Source: an uncultured Pelagibacteraceae bacterium
Lineage (GTDB): Bacteria; Pseudomonadota; Alphaproteobacteria; Pelagibacterales; Pelagibacteraceae
Length of the DNA stretch: 39,490 nt
NCBI GenBank assembly: GCA_902604545.1
Contig: CACKZG010000007.1
Location: 1 to 39,490, forward strand
Reading direction: 5' to 3'
Shown: in pieces, positions 1 through 10,375 of the stretch
How the letters are laid out: each line of letters begins with the position of its first letter
Numbering within the stretch: position 1 is the stretch's first letter
Translations under genes and position numbers: made by a program
The notes under the pieces: model-generated
Seen by the model: only the letters and a program-made list of their open reading frames with translations
Database searches by the model: none
Told to the model about the DNA's origin: nothing

Positions 1-618
1 CACTTTGGCAAAGAAGATACACAATTTTTGATTAATGATAAATCTTATTTCACCCAAATACTTTATTTTTTTAAAGGATTTTTAATTATACTTGCTCCTT
101 TATATTTTCATTTTCAGGAAACAATAGCAATTTTCAAATTATTATTAATCGATAATGAGGCATTTTATTCAAGTTTAAATTTTATCGAGACAAATAATGT
201 AATTCAAATAGGAATATTCTGTAGCACCCTGTCTAGTATTTTTCTTTTCTTAAAGAATTTTGAAATAAAAAAATTTGTAGTTTTTTTAGATTATTTCTCA
301 GTTTTAATATTAAATTACTATTTATCTCCACTAATTGCTTTTACCGCTTATTTCTGTTTTTTACACTCGATTAGGCACTCAATTTCACTAGCTATTGATC
401 TTGATCCAAGTAGTTTGGTTAATGGATTTAGATTGTTTGTTAAAAAAGCTTTACCTTTAACAATTTTGACAGCTGTTTTTTCTTTTATTGCACTATATAT
501 GCTGAGTTATTCGAATAATCTAGATAGTGCAATTTTAAAAATAATATTTATAGGTTTGGCGTCTTTAACCTTTCCACATATATTGCTGGAATATTTTCTA
601 GAAAAAAATGAAAAATAA
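1..618 (+). CDS. blh: Brp/Blh-family beta-carotene 15,15'-dioxygenase, C-terminal part (5' end outside window)
   Basis: Blh cleaves beta-carotene to two retinals, the chromophore of proteorhodopsin, and acts in the membrane. The frame is open from the first base of the window: it reads HFGKED before the first possible start (a TTG at 28), so the gene is truncated by the window edge and the TTG is not the true start. Visible family features are the HFGxxD-like edge segment, a His-x3-His pair in FLHSIRH near base 364 (Blh proteins bind iron through conserved histidines), and the C-terminal GLASLTFPHILLEYF segment, between several hydrophobic helices. The stop overlaps the ispH start by 11 nt, suggesting coupled expression of isoprenoid and retinal synthesis. 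Identity rests on motif recall, not a search. Confidence 0.8.
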   Translation, partial: HFGKEDTQFLINDKSYFTQILYFFKGFLIILAPLYFHFQETIAIFKLLLIDNEAFYSSLNFIETNNVIQIGIFCSTLSSIFLFLKNFEIKKFVVFLDYFSVLILNYYLSPLIAFTAYFCFLHSIRHSISLAIDLDPSSLVNGFRLFVKKALPLTILTAVFSFIALYMLSYSNNLDSAILKIIFIGLASLTFPHILLEYFLEKNEK

Positions 619-1552
619 AGAATTAAAAATATTATTATCTGCACCCCGTGGATTTTGTGCCGGGGTAGAAAGAGCAATTGAAATAGTTGAAAAATCTATA
701 CAAAAATTTGGAGCTCCAGTTTATGTACGTCATGAAATAGTCCATAATAAGTATGTTGTGGATGATTTAAAAAATAAAGGGGCAATATTTGTTGAAGAGC
801 TCGAGGAGATAAAGGATAAATCAAGACCAGTAATTTTTTCAGCACATGGTGTTCCAAAAAAAATACCTAAAGATGCGAAAAATTATAAAATGACGTATGT
901 GGATGCCACATGTCCACTTGTTTCTAAAGTTCATAGAGAAGCAGAAAATCTTAGTAAAGCGGGTTATCATATAATTTTAATTGGTCATGAAAATCATCCT
1001 GAAGTAATTGGTACTATGGGTCAATTAAAAGAAGGTTCTATAGATCTAATCCAAAATGAAGAAGAGGCTGTAAACTATCAAAATAAACTAGAAAAAAAAT
1101 TAGCATATATTACTCAGACTACTTTGTCAGTTGATGACACGAAAGAAATAATCAAAATTTTGAGAAATAATTTTCCTAATATAAAAGAGCCAATGAGAGA
1201 GGATATTTGTTATGCAACTACTAACCGTCAAATGGCAGTAAAAAATATTGCAAAAAATTGTGATATGTTTTTTGTTATTGGAAGTAGAAACTCTTCAAAT
1301 TCTGTTAGGCTTGTTGAGGTGGCAAAAAAATCAGGCTGTGAAAATTCACAACTTATTCACTCGGAAAGCTCAATACCGTTTGACCAAATAGAAAATTGCA
1401 ATACTATAGGTATATCTTCAGGGGCATCTGCACCAGAAATATTGGTTGAAAATTTTCTTAATGATTTAAAAAATAAATTTTCTATAAGTATCGATGAAGT
1501 TGAAATAATTAAAGAAGATGTAGTATTTAAAGTTCCCAAAAAATTAAATTAA
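608..1552 (+). CDS. ispH: 4-hydroxy-3-methylbut-2-enyl diphosphate reductase (IspH/LytB)
   Basis: Last enzyme of the MEP isoprenoid pathway; it reduces HMBPP to IPP and DMAPP with a [4Fe-4S] cluster, in the cytoplasm. The three cluster cysteines are visible: C17 in GFCAGV, C102 in DATCPLV and C201 in EDICYATTNRQ. The substrate-binding His in SAHGVP (H80) and the GHENHPEV segment (about 126-133) are also present. Length (314 residues) is normal for the family. The ATG at 608 lies inside the end of blh and is followed 2 nt after its stop by thrB, so it sits in one transcription unit with both. No oddities seen. Confidence 0.97.
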   Translation: MKNKELKILLSAPRGFCAGVERAIEIVEKSIQKFGAPVYVRHEIVHNKYVVDDLKNKGAIFVEELEEIKDKSRPVIFSAHGVPKKIPKDAKNYKMTYVDATCPLVSKVHREAENLSKAGYHIILIGHENHPEVIGTMGQLKEGSIDLIQNEEEAVNYQNKLEKKLAYITQTTLSVDDTKEIIKILRNNFPNIKEPMREDICYATTNRQMAVKNIAKNCDMFFVIGSRNSSNSVRLVEVAKKSGCENSQLIHSESSIPFDQIENCNTIGISSGASAPEILVENFLNDLKNKFSISIDEVEIIKEDVVFKVPKKLN

Positions 1553-1554
1553 AA

Positions 1555-2520
1555 ATGGCTGTCTATACAAAAATAAATCAAAAGGAAATTAATATTATTA
1601 ATGAAAATTTTAATATTGATAAAATAAAAAGTTTTAAAGGTATCAAGCAAGGAATAGAAAACACAAATTATCTTCTTAAATCAAAAAAGAAAAAATATAT
1701 TTTAACAATTTTTGAAAAAAGAGTTTTACAGAGAGAAATACCTTTTTTTATGAAATTGATGGATAATTTAAATAGTTCAAAAATAAATTGTCCTAAGCCA
1801 CTAAAAACTAAAAATAATAAATTTCTTATCAAATTAAAAAATAAAACTGCAGGTATCGTATCATTCCTAGAGGGTAAAGATAAAAAAATATTAAATATAA
1901 ATGATTGTTATACAGTTGGTAAAACAATTGCTCAAATGCATTCAGTCACAAAAAAAATGAAACTTAATAGAAAAAATTCAATGGGGGTTAGAAATTTGAA
2001 GCCTTTATTAGAAAGTATTAAATTTAAATCAAAAAAATTTTCAAATTTAAACATCTTTTTAAAAAATAACCTTAAAGATATTAGTAAAAATTGGCCTAAA
2101 AAATTACCTAAAGGTATTATCCATGGTGACTTATTTATAGATAATATTTTCTTCAAAAAAAATAAACTTTCTGGAATTATCGATTTCTACTTCGCTGCTA
2201 ATGATTATTTTATGTATGAAATTGCTATATGCATCAATGCTCTTTGTTTTGACTATAAAAAGAGAAAATTCCAAATGAATCATAAAAAAATTAAAAATTT
2301 AATCAAAGGGTATGAAAGCGTTAAAAAAATTTCAACAAAGGAAAAGAAATCTATAAATATTTTATGTAGAGGTGCAGCATTAAGATATTTGTTAACAAGA
2401 TTGTATGATTACTCAAATACACCAAAAACAGCATTGATTAAAATTAAAGACCCTAATGAATATTATCAAAAATTGCTTTCTCATAATAATTTAAGTTCAT
2501 TTAAAGATTATTTAAATTAA
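1555..2520 (+). CDS. thrB: Homoserine kinase, aminoglycoside-phosphotransferase fold (ThrB)
   Basis: Phosphorylates L-homoserine to O-phosphohomoserine, the substrate of threonine synthase (thrC lies nearby on the other strand). This is the APH-like ThrB found in alphaproteobacteria, not the GHMP-type enzyme of E. coli. Supporting motifs are the catalytic loop HGDLFIDN (H190-N197) and the metal-binding IDFYFA segment (D210), with an N-terminal KQGIENTNYL nucleotide-lobe segment near 31-40. At 321 residues it has the normal length. It starts 2 nt after ispH, and its TAA shares one base with the rnhA ATG (TAATG). The protein is extremely lysine-rich, as expected at this base composition. Confidence 0.93.
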   Translation: MAVYTKINQKEINIINENFNIDKIKSFKGIKQGIENTNYLLKSKKKKYILTIFEKRVLQREIPFFMKLMDNLNSSKINCPKPLKTKNNKFLIKLKNKTAGIVSFLEGKDKKILNINDCYTVGKTIAQMHSVTKKMKLNRKNSMGVRNLKPLLESIKFKSKKFSNLNIFLKNNLKDISKNWPKKLPKGIIHGDLFIDNIFFKKNKLSGIIDFYFAANDYFMYEIAICINALCFDYKKRKFQMNHKKIKNLIKGYESVKKISTKEKKSINILCRGAALRYLLTRLYDYSNTPKTALIKIKDPNEYYQKLLSHNNLSSFKDYLN

Positions 2521-2945
2521 TGATTACAATTTATACAGACGGTTCTTGTTTAACAAATCCAGGTAATGGTGGATGGGCTGCCATTATAAACGAAGAAAAA
2601 GAAATAAGAAAAATTAGTGGTAGTGAAAAAAACACTACAAATAATAGAATGGAGCTACTTGCTCCAATTAATGCACTAAAGGAAATGAAACCTGGTGTTG
2701 AAATAAAAATATATACTGACTCTCAATATGTAAAAAATGGAATAACCGAATGGATTAATACTTGGTTAGCTAATAATTGGAAAACATCAAAAAAAGAAGA
2801 TGTTAAAAATAAAGATTTGTGGATTGAATTATATAACTTGAATAAATCACTTAATGTTCAATGGAATTGGGTAAAGGCTCATGATGGAGACCTTTTAAAT
2901 GAAGAAGTAGACTTATTAGCTAAAAAAGCTGCAAATTTAGATTAA
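2520..2945 (+). CDS. rnhA: Ribonuclease HI
   Basis: Endonuclease that degrades the RNA strand of RNA-DNA hybrids, for example at Okazaki primers and R-loops. The N-terminal IYTDGSC motif gives D7, with E45 in NRMELL, D67 in YTDSQYV and D131 in EEVDLLA completing the four-carboxylate metal site; H121 sits in the flexible loop equivalent to E. coli H124. Length 141 is close to the usual 150. The start overlaps the thrB stop by one base (TAATG). Its 3' end overlaps the convergent peroxiredoxin gene by 9 nt (TTAGATTAA, carrying both stops). Confidence 0.96.
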   Translation: MITIYTDGSCLTNPGNGGWAAIINEEKEIRKISGSEKNTTNNRMELLAPINALKEMKPGVEIKIYTDSQYVKNGITEWINTWLANNWKTSKKEDVKNKDLWIELYNLNKSLNVQWNWVKAHDGDLLNEEVDLLAKKAANLD

Positions 2946-3425
2946 TTTTAAAAAATTTTGAGCTGCTGAAATTTCACAAGTGGCAGTATCTTCTTCTGCT
3001 TGTATTTTGCTTACAACGTTGTCGTCAATTAACATTGTATATCTTGCTGACCTCATTCCCTGACCCCGATCGTGTCTATCTATTTCTGCTCCGATTGATT
3101 TAGTAAATTCGCAATATGGATCTGCAGCCATAAATATTTTATCTTCAACTTTTTGAATTTCACCCCATGCTTTCATCACATTTGGATCATTAACTGAAAC
3201 ACAAATAATTTTTGTAACCCCTTTATTCTTTGCTTCCTCGTAATTATTAACATACCCTGGCAGATGTTTTGCAGAACAAACTTTTGTAAATGCTCCAGGT
3301 ACACCAATCACAATTGTTTTATGATTTTTAAAAACTTCTGTTGTAGTTATTTTTTTTGCTACTCCACTTGAGTCTAAATAATAAAATTCTGAATTTGGAA
3401 GTTGTTCCCCTTCTTTAATTTTCAT
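2937..3425 (-). CDS. Peroxiredoxin, Prx5 (atypical 2-Cys) type
   Basis: Thiol peroxidase reducing H2O2 and organic peroxides. The active site reads PGAFTKVCSAKHLPGY, matching PxxxTxxC with P43, T47 and peroxidatic C50; the activating arginine is in RSARYTML (R125/R128). A second cysteine, C150 near the C-terminus (TATCEIS), is where Prx5 enzymes carry the resolving Cys, so an intramolecular disulfide is plausible; C74 and C105 are additional. Length 162 is normal. The ATG overlaps the thrC stop as ATGA, making it the last gene of the oxidase-thrC run. A peroxidase at the end of a terminal-oxidase operon fits oxygen-linked stress, but that link is inference. Confidence 0.93.
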   Translation of the reverse strand: MKIKEGEQLPNSEFYYLDSSGVAKKITTTEVFKNHKTIVIGVPGAFTKVCSAKHLPGYVNNYEEAKNKGVTKIICVSVNDPNVMKAWGEIQKVEDKIFMAADPYCEFTKSIGAEIDRHDRGQGMRSARYTMLIDDNVVSKIQAEEDTATCEISAAQNFLKLI

Positions 3426-4804
3426 TTTGTTTTACCTGTAATGTAGTTTTTAATTTTTTCTAAATTATTTTCAACTGTATCATAATCTTCTTTTTCATTC
3501 AAAATAAACTCGAGTTCTTTTGGTAAATCAGATTTTAAATTTATAGCTTTGGAAACAGCATCAGGAAATTTACAAGGATGTGCAGTTGCTAGTACAATAT
3601 TATTTCCTTTTAAGTTATGTTTGTCGAAAGCACCATATCCAATGGCTGTGTGTGGATCTAAAACAACAGAAAATTTTTCATACACCTTTTTAATTACCTC
3701 TAAAGTTTCATCCTCACTCATTCTAGCTGATAAAAAATTTTCTCTAATTTTATTTAATTTCTCCTCGCCAATTAAATATTTTCCATTGTCTTTGATATTT
3801 TTCATATCTAATGAAGTCTGTTTATCGTCCTCATTATTAAGGTCAAATATAAGTCTTTCAAAGTTACTTGCGATTTGAATATCCATACTTGGGGAGATTG
3901 TTTCTGAAACCTTTTCTGCCTCGTAACTACCTTTTGATATTGCTCTATGTAAAATGTCGTTTTGATTAGTTGCAACAATTAGTTTATTAATTGGCAAGCC
4001 CATTTTTTTGGCTAAATATCCAGCATAAACATCTCCAAAATTTCCTGTTGGTACTGAAAAATTTGTTGGTTCACCTTTATGTTCAACTAATAAATAACTA
4101 TAAAAATAATAAACACTTTGAGCAATAATCCTTGCCCAATTAATAGAATTTACCCCTGACATTTTGATATCATTTGAAAACTTCTTATCTGCAAACATAG
4201 ATTTAACTAGGTTTTGGCAATCATCGAAATTTCCTTTTATAGCTATATTAAATACATTTTCATGTTTACCTGTTGTCATTAATTTTCTTTGCACTGGTGA
4301 AACACGATTATCTGGATGAAGCACAAAAATATTAACATTTTTTTTACCTTTAATTGCATCAATTGCTGCAGCACCAGTGTCTCCAGATGTGGCAACAACG
4401 ATATTAATTTTTTGATTTTCATTGTTTAGATAATATTCGTAAAAATTACCTAAAAGTTGCATGGCAACATCTTTAAAAGCTAAAGTAGGACCATGAAATA
4501 GCTCTAATACCGTTTTGTCTCCTAGGTTCATTAAATCCACGACGTTATCTTTTCTAAACGTAGAGTAAGATTTATCAATAATGTTACTTAATTCAGCCTC
4601 AGACATAAAATTACCAATAAATGGATAAACAATTTTTTTAGCTAATTCTGAATAACTAAGTTTTTTTAAATCTCTGATTTCATTTTCATCATATTTCACT
4701 ACTGTTTCTGGAATAAATAAGCCTCCATCGTCGGCAAGACCTTTGATAAAAACGTCTTTAAATTCAAAGCTTTTTGATGTGTCTCTTGTACTTACGTATC
4801 TCAT
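3422..4804 (-). CDS. thrC: Threonine synthase
   Basis: PLP enzyme converting O-phosphohomoserine to threonine, completing the step begun by thrB. The PLP lysine is K111 in GPTLAFKDVAMQ, and the N-terminal RYVSTRD and later ATSGDTGAAA segments are typical of the long (about 460-residue) bacterial subgroup; the length is 460. A second glycine-rich stretch, VPTGNFGDVYAGYLAKKMG, is also characteristic. The ATG is directly adjacent to the surf1 stop with no spacer, and the gene ends in an ATGA overlap with the peroxiredoxin. thrC after the cox genes is a common alphaproteobacterial arrangement. Confidence 0.96.
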   Translation of the reverse strand: MRYVSTRDTSKSFEFKDVFIKGLADDGGLFIPETVVKYDENEIRDLKKLSYSELAKKIVYPFIGNFMSEAELSNIIDKSYSTFRKDNVVDLMNLGDKTVLELFHGPTLAFKDVAMQLLGNFYEYYLNNENQKINIVVATSGDTGAAAIDAIKGKKNVNIFVLHPDNRVSPVQRKLMTTGKHENVFNIAIKGNFDDCQNLVKSMFADKKFSNDIKMSGVNSINWARIIAQSVYYFYSYLLVEHKGEPTNFSVPTGNFGDVYAGYLAKKMGLPINKLIVATNQNDILHRAISKGSYEAEKVSETISPSMDIQIASNFERLIFDLNNEDDKQTSLDMKNIKDNGKYLIGEEKLNKIRENFLSARMSEDETLEVIKKVYEKFSVVLDPHTAIGYGAFDKHNLKGNNIVLATAHPCKFPDAVSKAINLKSDLPKELEFILNEKEDYDTVENNLEKIKNYITGKTK

Positions 4805-5458
4805 TTAATAATTTTTTTTTCTAAAATATAAATATATTAAAAGGATTGAAATCGCCATAGAAAACCAAGTAATTGCATACTTCTTGTGATTATTTGAAAT
4901 TTTTGCAGTGATCACTCTTGGTTTTGGGATTTTATAATCACCGTTTAAATAAATGACATACTCTGAAAAATTTCTTCCGGTAAATTTTAAAATATCTTCT
5001 CTATTCAAAGTAAACCAATAATTTTTCTCAATATCGTTTTCTGGCTTGAATGTGCTTGCTTTAGTTTGCAGCATAAGAGTGCCGACTATTTTATTTTGAT
5101 CAACTAAATTTATTTCGGGTAGATCTTTTTTTTCAAAAGGTATCCATCCCCTATTTATTAAGTAATTTTCGTTACCAATTTTTATTGGATTAATTACTTC
5201 AAATCCAGGTTTGCCATTATCATTTAAATTGTACAAGTAAATTTGTTTATCAAAATCAATATCTCCACTTGTCTTTATTCTAAGATAGTTTTTTTTTTCA
5301 ATGTTGGATAATTCCACTGGCTCGTTTTTTAAAGAATTTTCTATTTGCTCAATTAACTCTAATTTCCAATTTAATCTATAAATTTGCCAAAACCCTAGGG
5401 AGAGAAGAGTTAAAATAATAAAATAAACAAAAACTGAAAATAGTAATTTATTCTTCAA
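4805..5458 (-). CDS. surf1: SURF1-family cytochrome c oxidase assembly protein, TTG start
   Basis: Inner-membrane factor for heme a insertion into Cox1. The layout is typical: an N-terminal helix (about 7-26) followed by FWQIYRLNWKLELI, a soluble domain with INRGWIP near residue 112, and a C-terminal helix (about 195-211). No ATG is available: the only usable initiator is TTG at 5458, because an in-frame TAA (the cox3 stop) lies 9 nt upstream and the next Met is near residue 130. No Shine-Dalgarno sequence precedes it, so translation may depend on reinitiation after cox3. Length 217 is slightly short for the family. Ends directly against the thrC ATG. Confidence 0.9.
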   Translation of the reverse strand: MKNKLLFSVFVYFIILTLLSLGFWQIYRLNWKLELIEQIENSLKNEPVELSNIEKKNYLRIKTSGDIDFDKQIYLYNLNDNGKPGFEVINPIKIGNENYLINRGWIPFEKKDLPEINLVDQNKIVGTLMLQTKASTFKPENDIEKNYWFTLNREDILKFTGRNFSEYVIYLNGDYKIPKPRVITAKISNNHKKYAITWFSMAISILLIYLYFRKKNY

Positions 5459-5467
5459 GGATAAATA

Positions 5468-6256
5468 TTAACTTCCCCAAATATAAATTGCAGCAAATAA
5501 GAATAGCCACACTACGTCAACAAAATGCCAGTACCAAGCAGCCGCTTCAAATCCAAAATGGTGATCTTTAGTAAAATGACCAAGTCTTCCTCTCCACAAA
5601 CATACAGCTAAAAATATCGTTCCAATTATGACGTGAAAACCATGAAAACCTGTTGCCATATAAAATACAGCTCCATAAATATGGCCTGAGTAAGTAAAAG
5701 TAGCGTGATGGTATTCGTATGCTTGCAATAATGTAAAAAAGAAACCAAGAATAACCGTTAGTGTTAAACCTTGTATAAATCCTTTTCTATCATCTTCTAA
5801 TAAAGCGTGATGAGCCCAAGTAACAGTTGTTCCTGATAATAATAAAACTAAAGTATTTATTAAAGGAATATCCCAAGGATCAAATGTTTCAATATCTTTT
5901 GGTGGCCATACATTTCCAACAAATTCATTTGGAAATAAACTAATATCAAAGTAAGCCCAGAACCATGCAACAAAGAACATTACCTCTGAAGCAATAAATA
6001 AAGTCATTCCATATCTGTGATGAATTTGAACAACAGGAGTGTGGTGACCTTGATGTTCAGCTTCAATTACTACATCTCTAAACCACATATACGCACCATA
6101 AATTAATAACGCTAAACCAAGATACATTCCCCACGAAATACCATTATGCATATAAAAAATTGCACCTATTGCTAATACTAAGCATGCAAAAGATGTATAG
6201 ATTGGCCAAGGACTTGGATCAACTAAGTGGTAATCGTGTTTTTTTTCTGCTGACAT
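5468..6256 (-). CDS. cox3: Cytochrome c oxidase subunit III
   Basis: Third core subunit of the aa3 terminal oxidase; multi-pass membrane protein that stabilises subunit I. Recognisable by the early HDYHLVDPSPWP segment, the central ASEVMFFVAWFWAYF helix with its conserved Glu, TGFHGFHVIIGTIFL, and the C-terminal AAWYWHFVDVVWLFLF. Seven hydrophobic helices can be traced, and the 262-residue length is normal. It lies 9 nt downstream of cox11 and 9 nt upstream of the TTG start of surf1, in the usual alphaproteobacterial order. Confidence 0.98.
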   Translation of the reverse strand: MSAEKKHDYHLVDPSPWPIYTSFACLVLAIGAIFYMHNGISWGMYLGLALLIYGAYMWFRDVVIEAEHQGHHTPVVQIHHRYGMTLFIASEVMFFVAWFWAYFDISLFPNEFVGNVWPPKDIETFDPWDIPLINTLVLLLSGTTVTWAHHALLEDDRKGFIQGLTLTVILGFFFTLLQAYEYHHATFTYSGHIYGAVFYMATGFHGFHVIIGTIFLAVCLWRGRLGHFTKDHHFGFEAAAWYWHFVDVVWLFLFAAIYIWGS

Positions 6257-6265
6257 TTTTCGTGA

Positions 6266-6799
6266 TTATGATTGTTTATAGTAATCTGTCGAGAAAAAAG
6301 TGTACGACATAGTTACATCTTGTAGATTTTTTGTTGTTGGATCGTTAACAAGATCAGGGTCTAAATAAAAAGTCATTACGTAAGTTGCCTTCTCCCCAGC
6401 CTTCAACTCTTGTTTTTCAAAACAAAAACATCCTAATTTACTGTAATATTTTCCAAAACTTGCTGGTGAAACGTTAAAACTAGCTACACCATGAGTCGTC
6501 TCGTTTCCCAAGTTCTCAACTTCAAATTCTATTCTGTTGACCTGGCCAACTTTTACATCAATAACGTTTGATTTCGCCTTGAAATTCCAATCAAGATTAT
6601 TCACATTTGTATCAAACCTCACACTTACAACCTTGTCTAAAACTATTTTTGGAGCTTCTTTTGAAACCTGGGTTGTTCCTCCAAAACCAGTTACTCTACA
6701 GAACAAATCGTACAAAGGCACTGCTGCAAAAGATAATCCCAGCATAAGGACAAAAATCCCAGCTAAAAGTAAAGGAGTTAATGTTTTGCCTTTAATCAT
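6266..6799 (-). CDS. ctaG: Cytochrome c oxidase assembly protein CtaG/Cox11
   Basis: Copper chaperone that delivers Cu to the CuB site of Cox1. It has one N-terminal membrane anchor (about 8-28), a conserved C34 in YDLFCRVTGFGG, and a periplasmic beta-sandwich domain with the copper-binding CFCF motif (C124, C126 in KLGCFCFEKQEL). Length 177 is typical. The start ATG overlaps the stop of the upstream 41-residue protein (ATGA). It sits between that gene and cox3, in the same run as cox2, cox1 and ctaB. Confidence 0.96.
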   Translation of the reverse strand: MIKGKTLTPLLLAGIFVLMLGLSFAAVPLYDLFCRVTGFGGTTQVSKEAPKIVLDKVVSVRFDTNVNNLDWNFKAKSNVIDVKVGQVNRIEFEVENLGNETTHGVASFNVSPASFGKYYSKLGCFCFEKQELKAGEKATYVMTFYLDPDLVNDPTTKNLQDVTMSYTFFSTDYYKQS

Positions 6800-6921
6800 A
6801 TCTGTCTATCAAATACTCCAACGTTGTATAAAGTAAAAATAAATAAAAATACCATAAATGCTAAAATTGCTATTGCAGTTATAATATTTTTTTTCTTTGT
6901 TTTCTTATCAGGTGTTATCAT
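6796..6921 (-). CDS. CoxF-like 41-residue single-pass membrane protein of the oxidase operon
   Basis: A short gene between ctaB and cox11. ATG is at 6921-6919 and TGA at 6798-6796. It overlaps both neighbours by ATGA junctions: its ATG overlaps the ctaB stop and its TGA overlaps the cox11 start. The protein begins MITPDKKTKKKN, has one hydrophobic helix (about residues 13-32) and ends NVGVFDRQI. Alphaproteobacterial oxidase operons commonly carry a 40-60 residue protein in this slot (called CoxF in some genomes), with a basic N-terminus, one helix and a G-V-(L/F)-(N/D)-R tail, which this resembles. Its role is probably oxidase assembly or stability, but that is inferred from position; length and sequence alone do not prove homology. 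Confidence 0.8.
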   Translation of the reverse strand: MITPDKKTKKKNIITAIAILAFMVFLFIFTLYNVGVFDRQI

Positions 6922-7829
6922 AAAATTTTATCAATTAAAAAAAGAACAAAAATTAAAAATAGATACAAAATTGAATATCCAAAAATAGATTTTGCTTTTT
7001 TTGCATCAAATTTGTTTTTTTTAAATTTATAAAGTTCAAAACATAAATAATTATAATAAATTGTCAAAATTAATGATGGGATTAAAAAAGTTATGCCCAC
7101 AAAGCCAATAACATAAGGCAAGATAATTACGGGTATCATCGTTAAGGAATAAACAAATATGTTTAATTTTGTACTCTCAACACCATTTGTTAGTGGAAGC
7201 ATTGGAATTTTCGCTTTTTTGTAATCATCTGATTTGTACAAGCTTAAAGCCCAAAAATGTGAAGGCGTCCAAAAGAATATAATCAAAAAAAATGTAATTG
7301 GCTCAAAAGTTAAAGAATTAGTAGCTATAGTCCAACCAATCACTGGGGGTAATGCTCCTGCAGCTCCTCCAATCACTATATTCTGCGGAGTTTTTCTTTT
7401 TAACCAAATTGTATAAACAAGTACATAAAACAAAATAGTAAATAGTAATAAGCTGGCTGATATTCTATTTGAATAATAATCAAGCGCAATTACAGAAAAA
7501 ATTGAAAGAAAAATTCCAAATAATAGTGCTTGATTTCTATTTACTTTACCTGTCGGAATTGGTCTCAAACAAGTTCTTGTCATAAGGGCATCTAAATCTG
7601 ACTCGTACCACATATTTAAAGCTCCAGCAGCACCTGCTCCAATTGAAACTAAAATTATTCCAATGATTGCATCTTTTGTTGGGATTATATTTGGAGCCAT
7701 TAATAATCCAACTGCACATGTAAAGATAACCAAAGACATTACTCTTGGTTTCATTAATTTAAATAATTCAGATAAATTAAAGGCGTCTTCTTGAGATAAG
7801 TTTCTATTTTTTAATTTAGACTTAATCAT
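6918..7829 (-). CDS. ctaB: Protoheme IX farnesyltransferase (heme O synthase)
   Basis: Transfers a farnesyl group to heme b to make heme o, the precursor of heme a for the oxidase encoded alongside. UbiA-superfamily membrane enzyme: the first Asp-rich motif is N72-MWYES-D78-L-D80 followed by MTRTCLRPIP (83-92), the signature distinguishing heme O synthases from other prenyltransferases. A second polar loop, SLYKSDDYKKAKIPMLP, is also family-typical. About nine hydrophobic helices are visible in 303 residues. The stop overlaps the small CoxF-like gene (ATGA). No heme A synthase (ctaA) gene is seen in the window. Confidence 0.96.
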   Translation of the reverse strand: MIKSKLKNRNLSQEDAFNLSELFKLMKPRVMSLVIFTCAVGLLMAPNIIPTKDAIIGIILVSIGAGAAGALNMWYESDLDALMTRTCLRPIPTGKVNRNQALLFGIFLSIFSVIALDYYSNRISASLLLFTILFYVLVYTIWLKRKTPQNIVIGGAAGALPPVIGWTIATNSLTFEPITFFLIIFFWTPSHFWALSLYKSDDYKKAKIPMLPLTNGVESTKLNIFVYSLTMIPVIILPYVIGFVGITFLIPSLILTIYYNYLCFELYKFKKNKFDAKKAKSIFGYSILYLFLIFVLFLIDKIL

Positions 7830-7862
7830 TAATTTAAAGTTAAAAAATCTTGTTTGCTATAT

Positions 7863-10314
<2,452 letters not shown>

Positions 10315-10320
10315 TTTTTT

Positions 10321-10358
10321 ACCCTATATAGAGTGTCTTTTAAAAAAATACACTTTTA
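10321..10358 (-). promoter_or_regulatory. Possible promoter of the cytochrome oxidase run
   Basis: The 61-nt gap between rsmE and cox2 is the only sizeable space upstream of cox2. On the minus strand it holds TATATA (10330-10325) about 10 nt before the cox2 start region, preceded by an A/T-rich stretch with no good -35 match. A promoter here is plausible, because the oxidase genes would otherwise depend on rsmE transcription, but the sequence evidence is weak at this base composition. Confidence 0.25.
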
Positions 10359-10375
10359 CTTTTAGCGACAAAATA

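Noticed and set aside
3549..3878. 109-codon open frame antisense to thrC
   Set aside because: Entirely within the threonine synthase gene; composition mirrors the coding strand and no motif is present.
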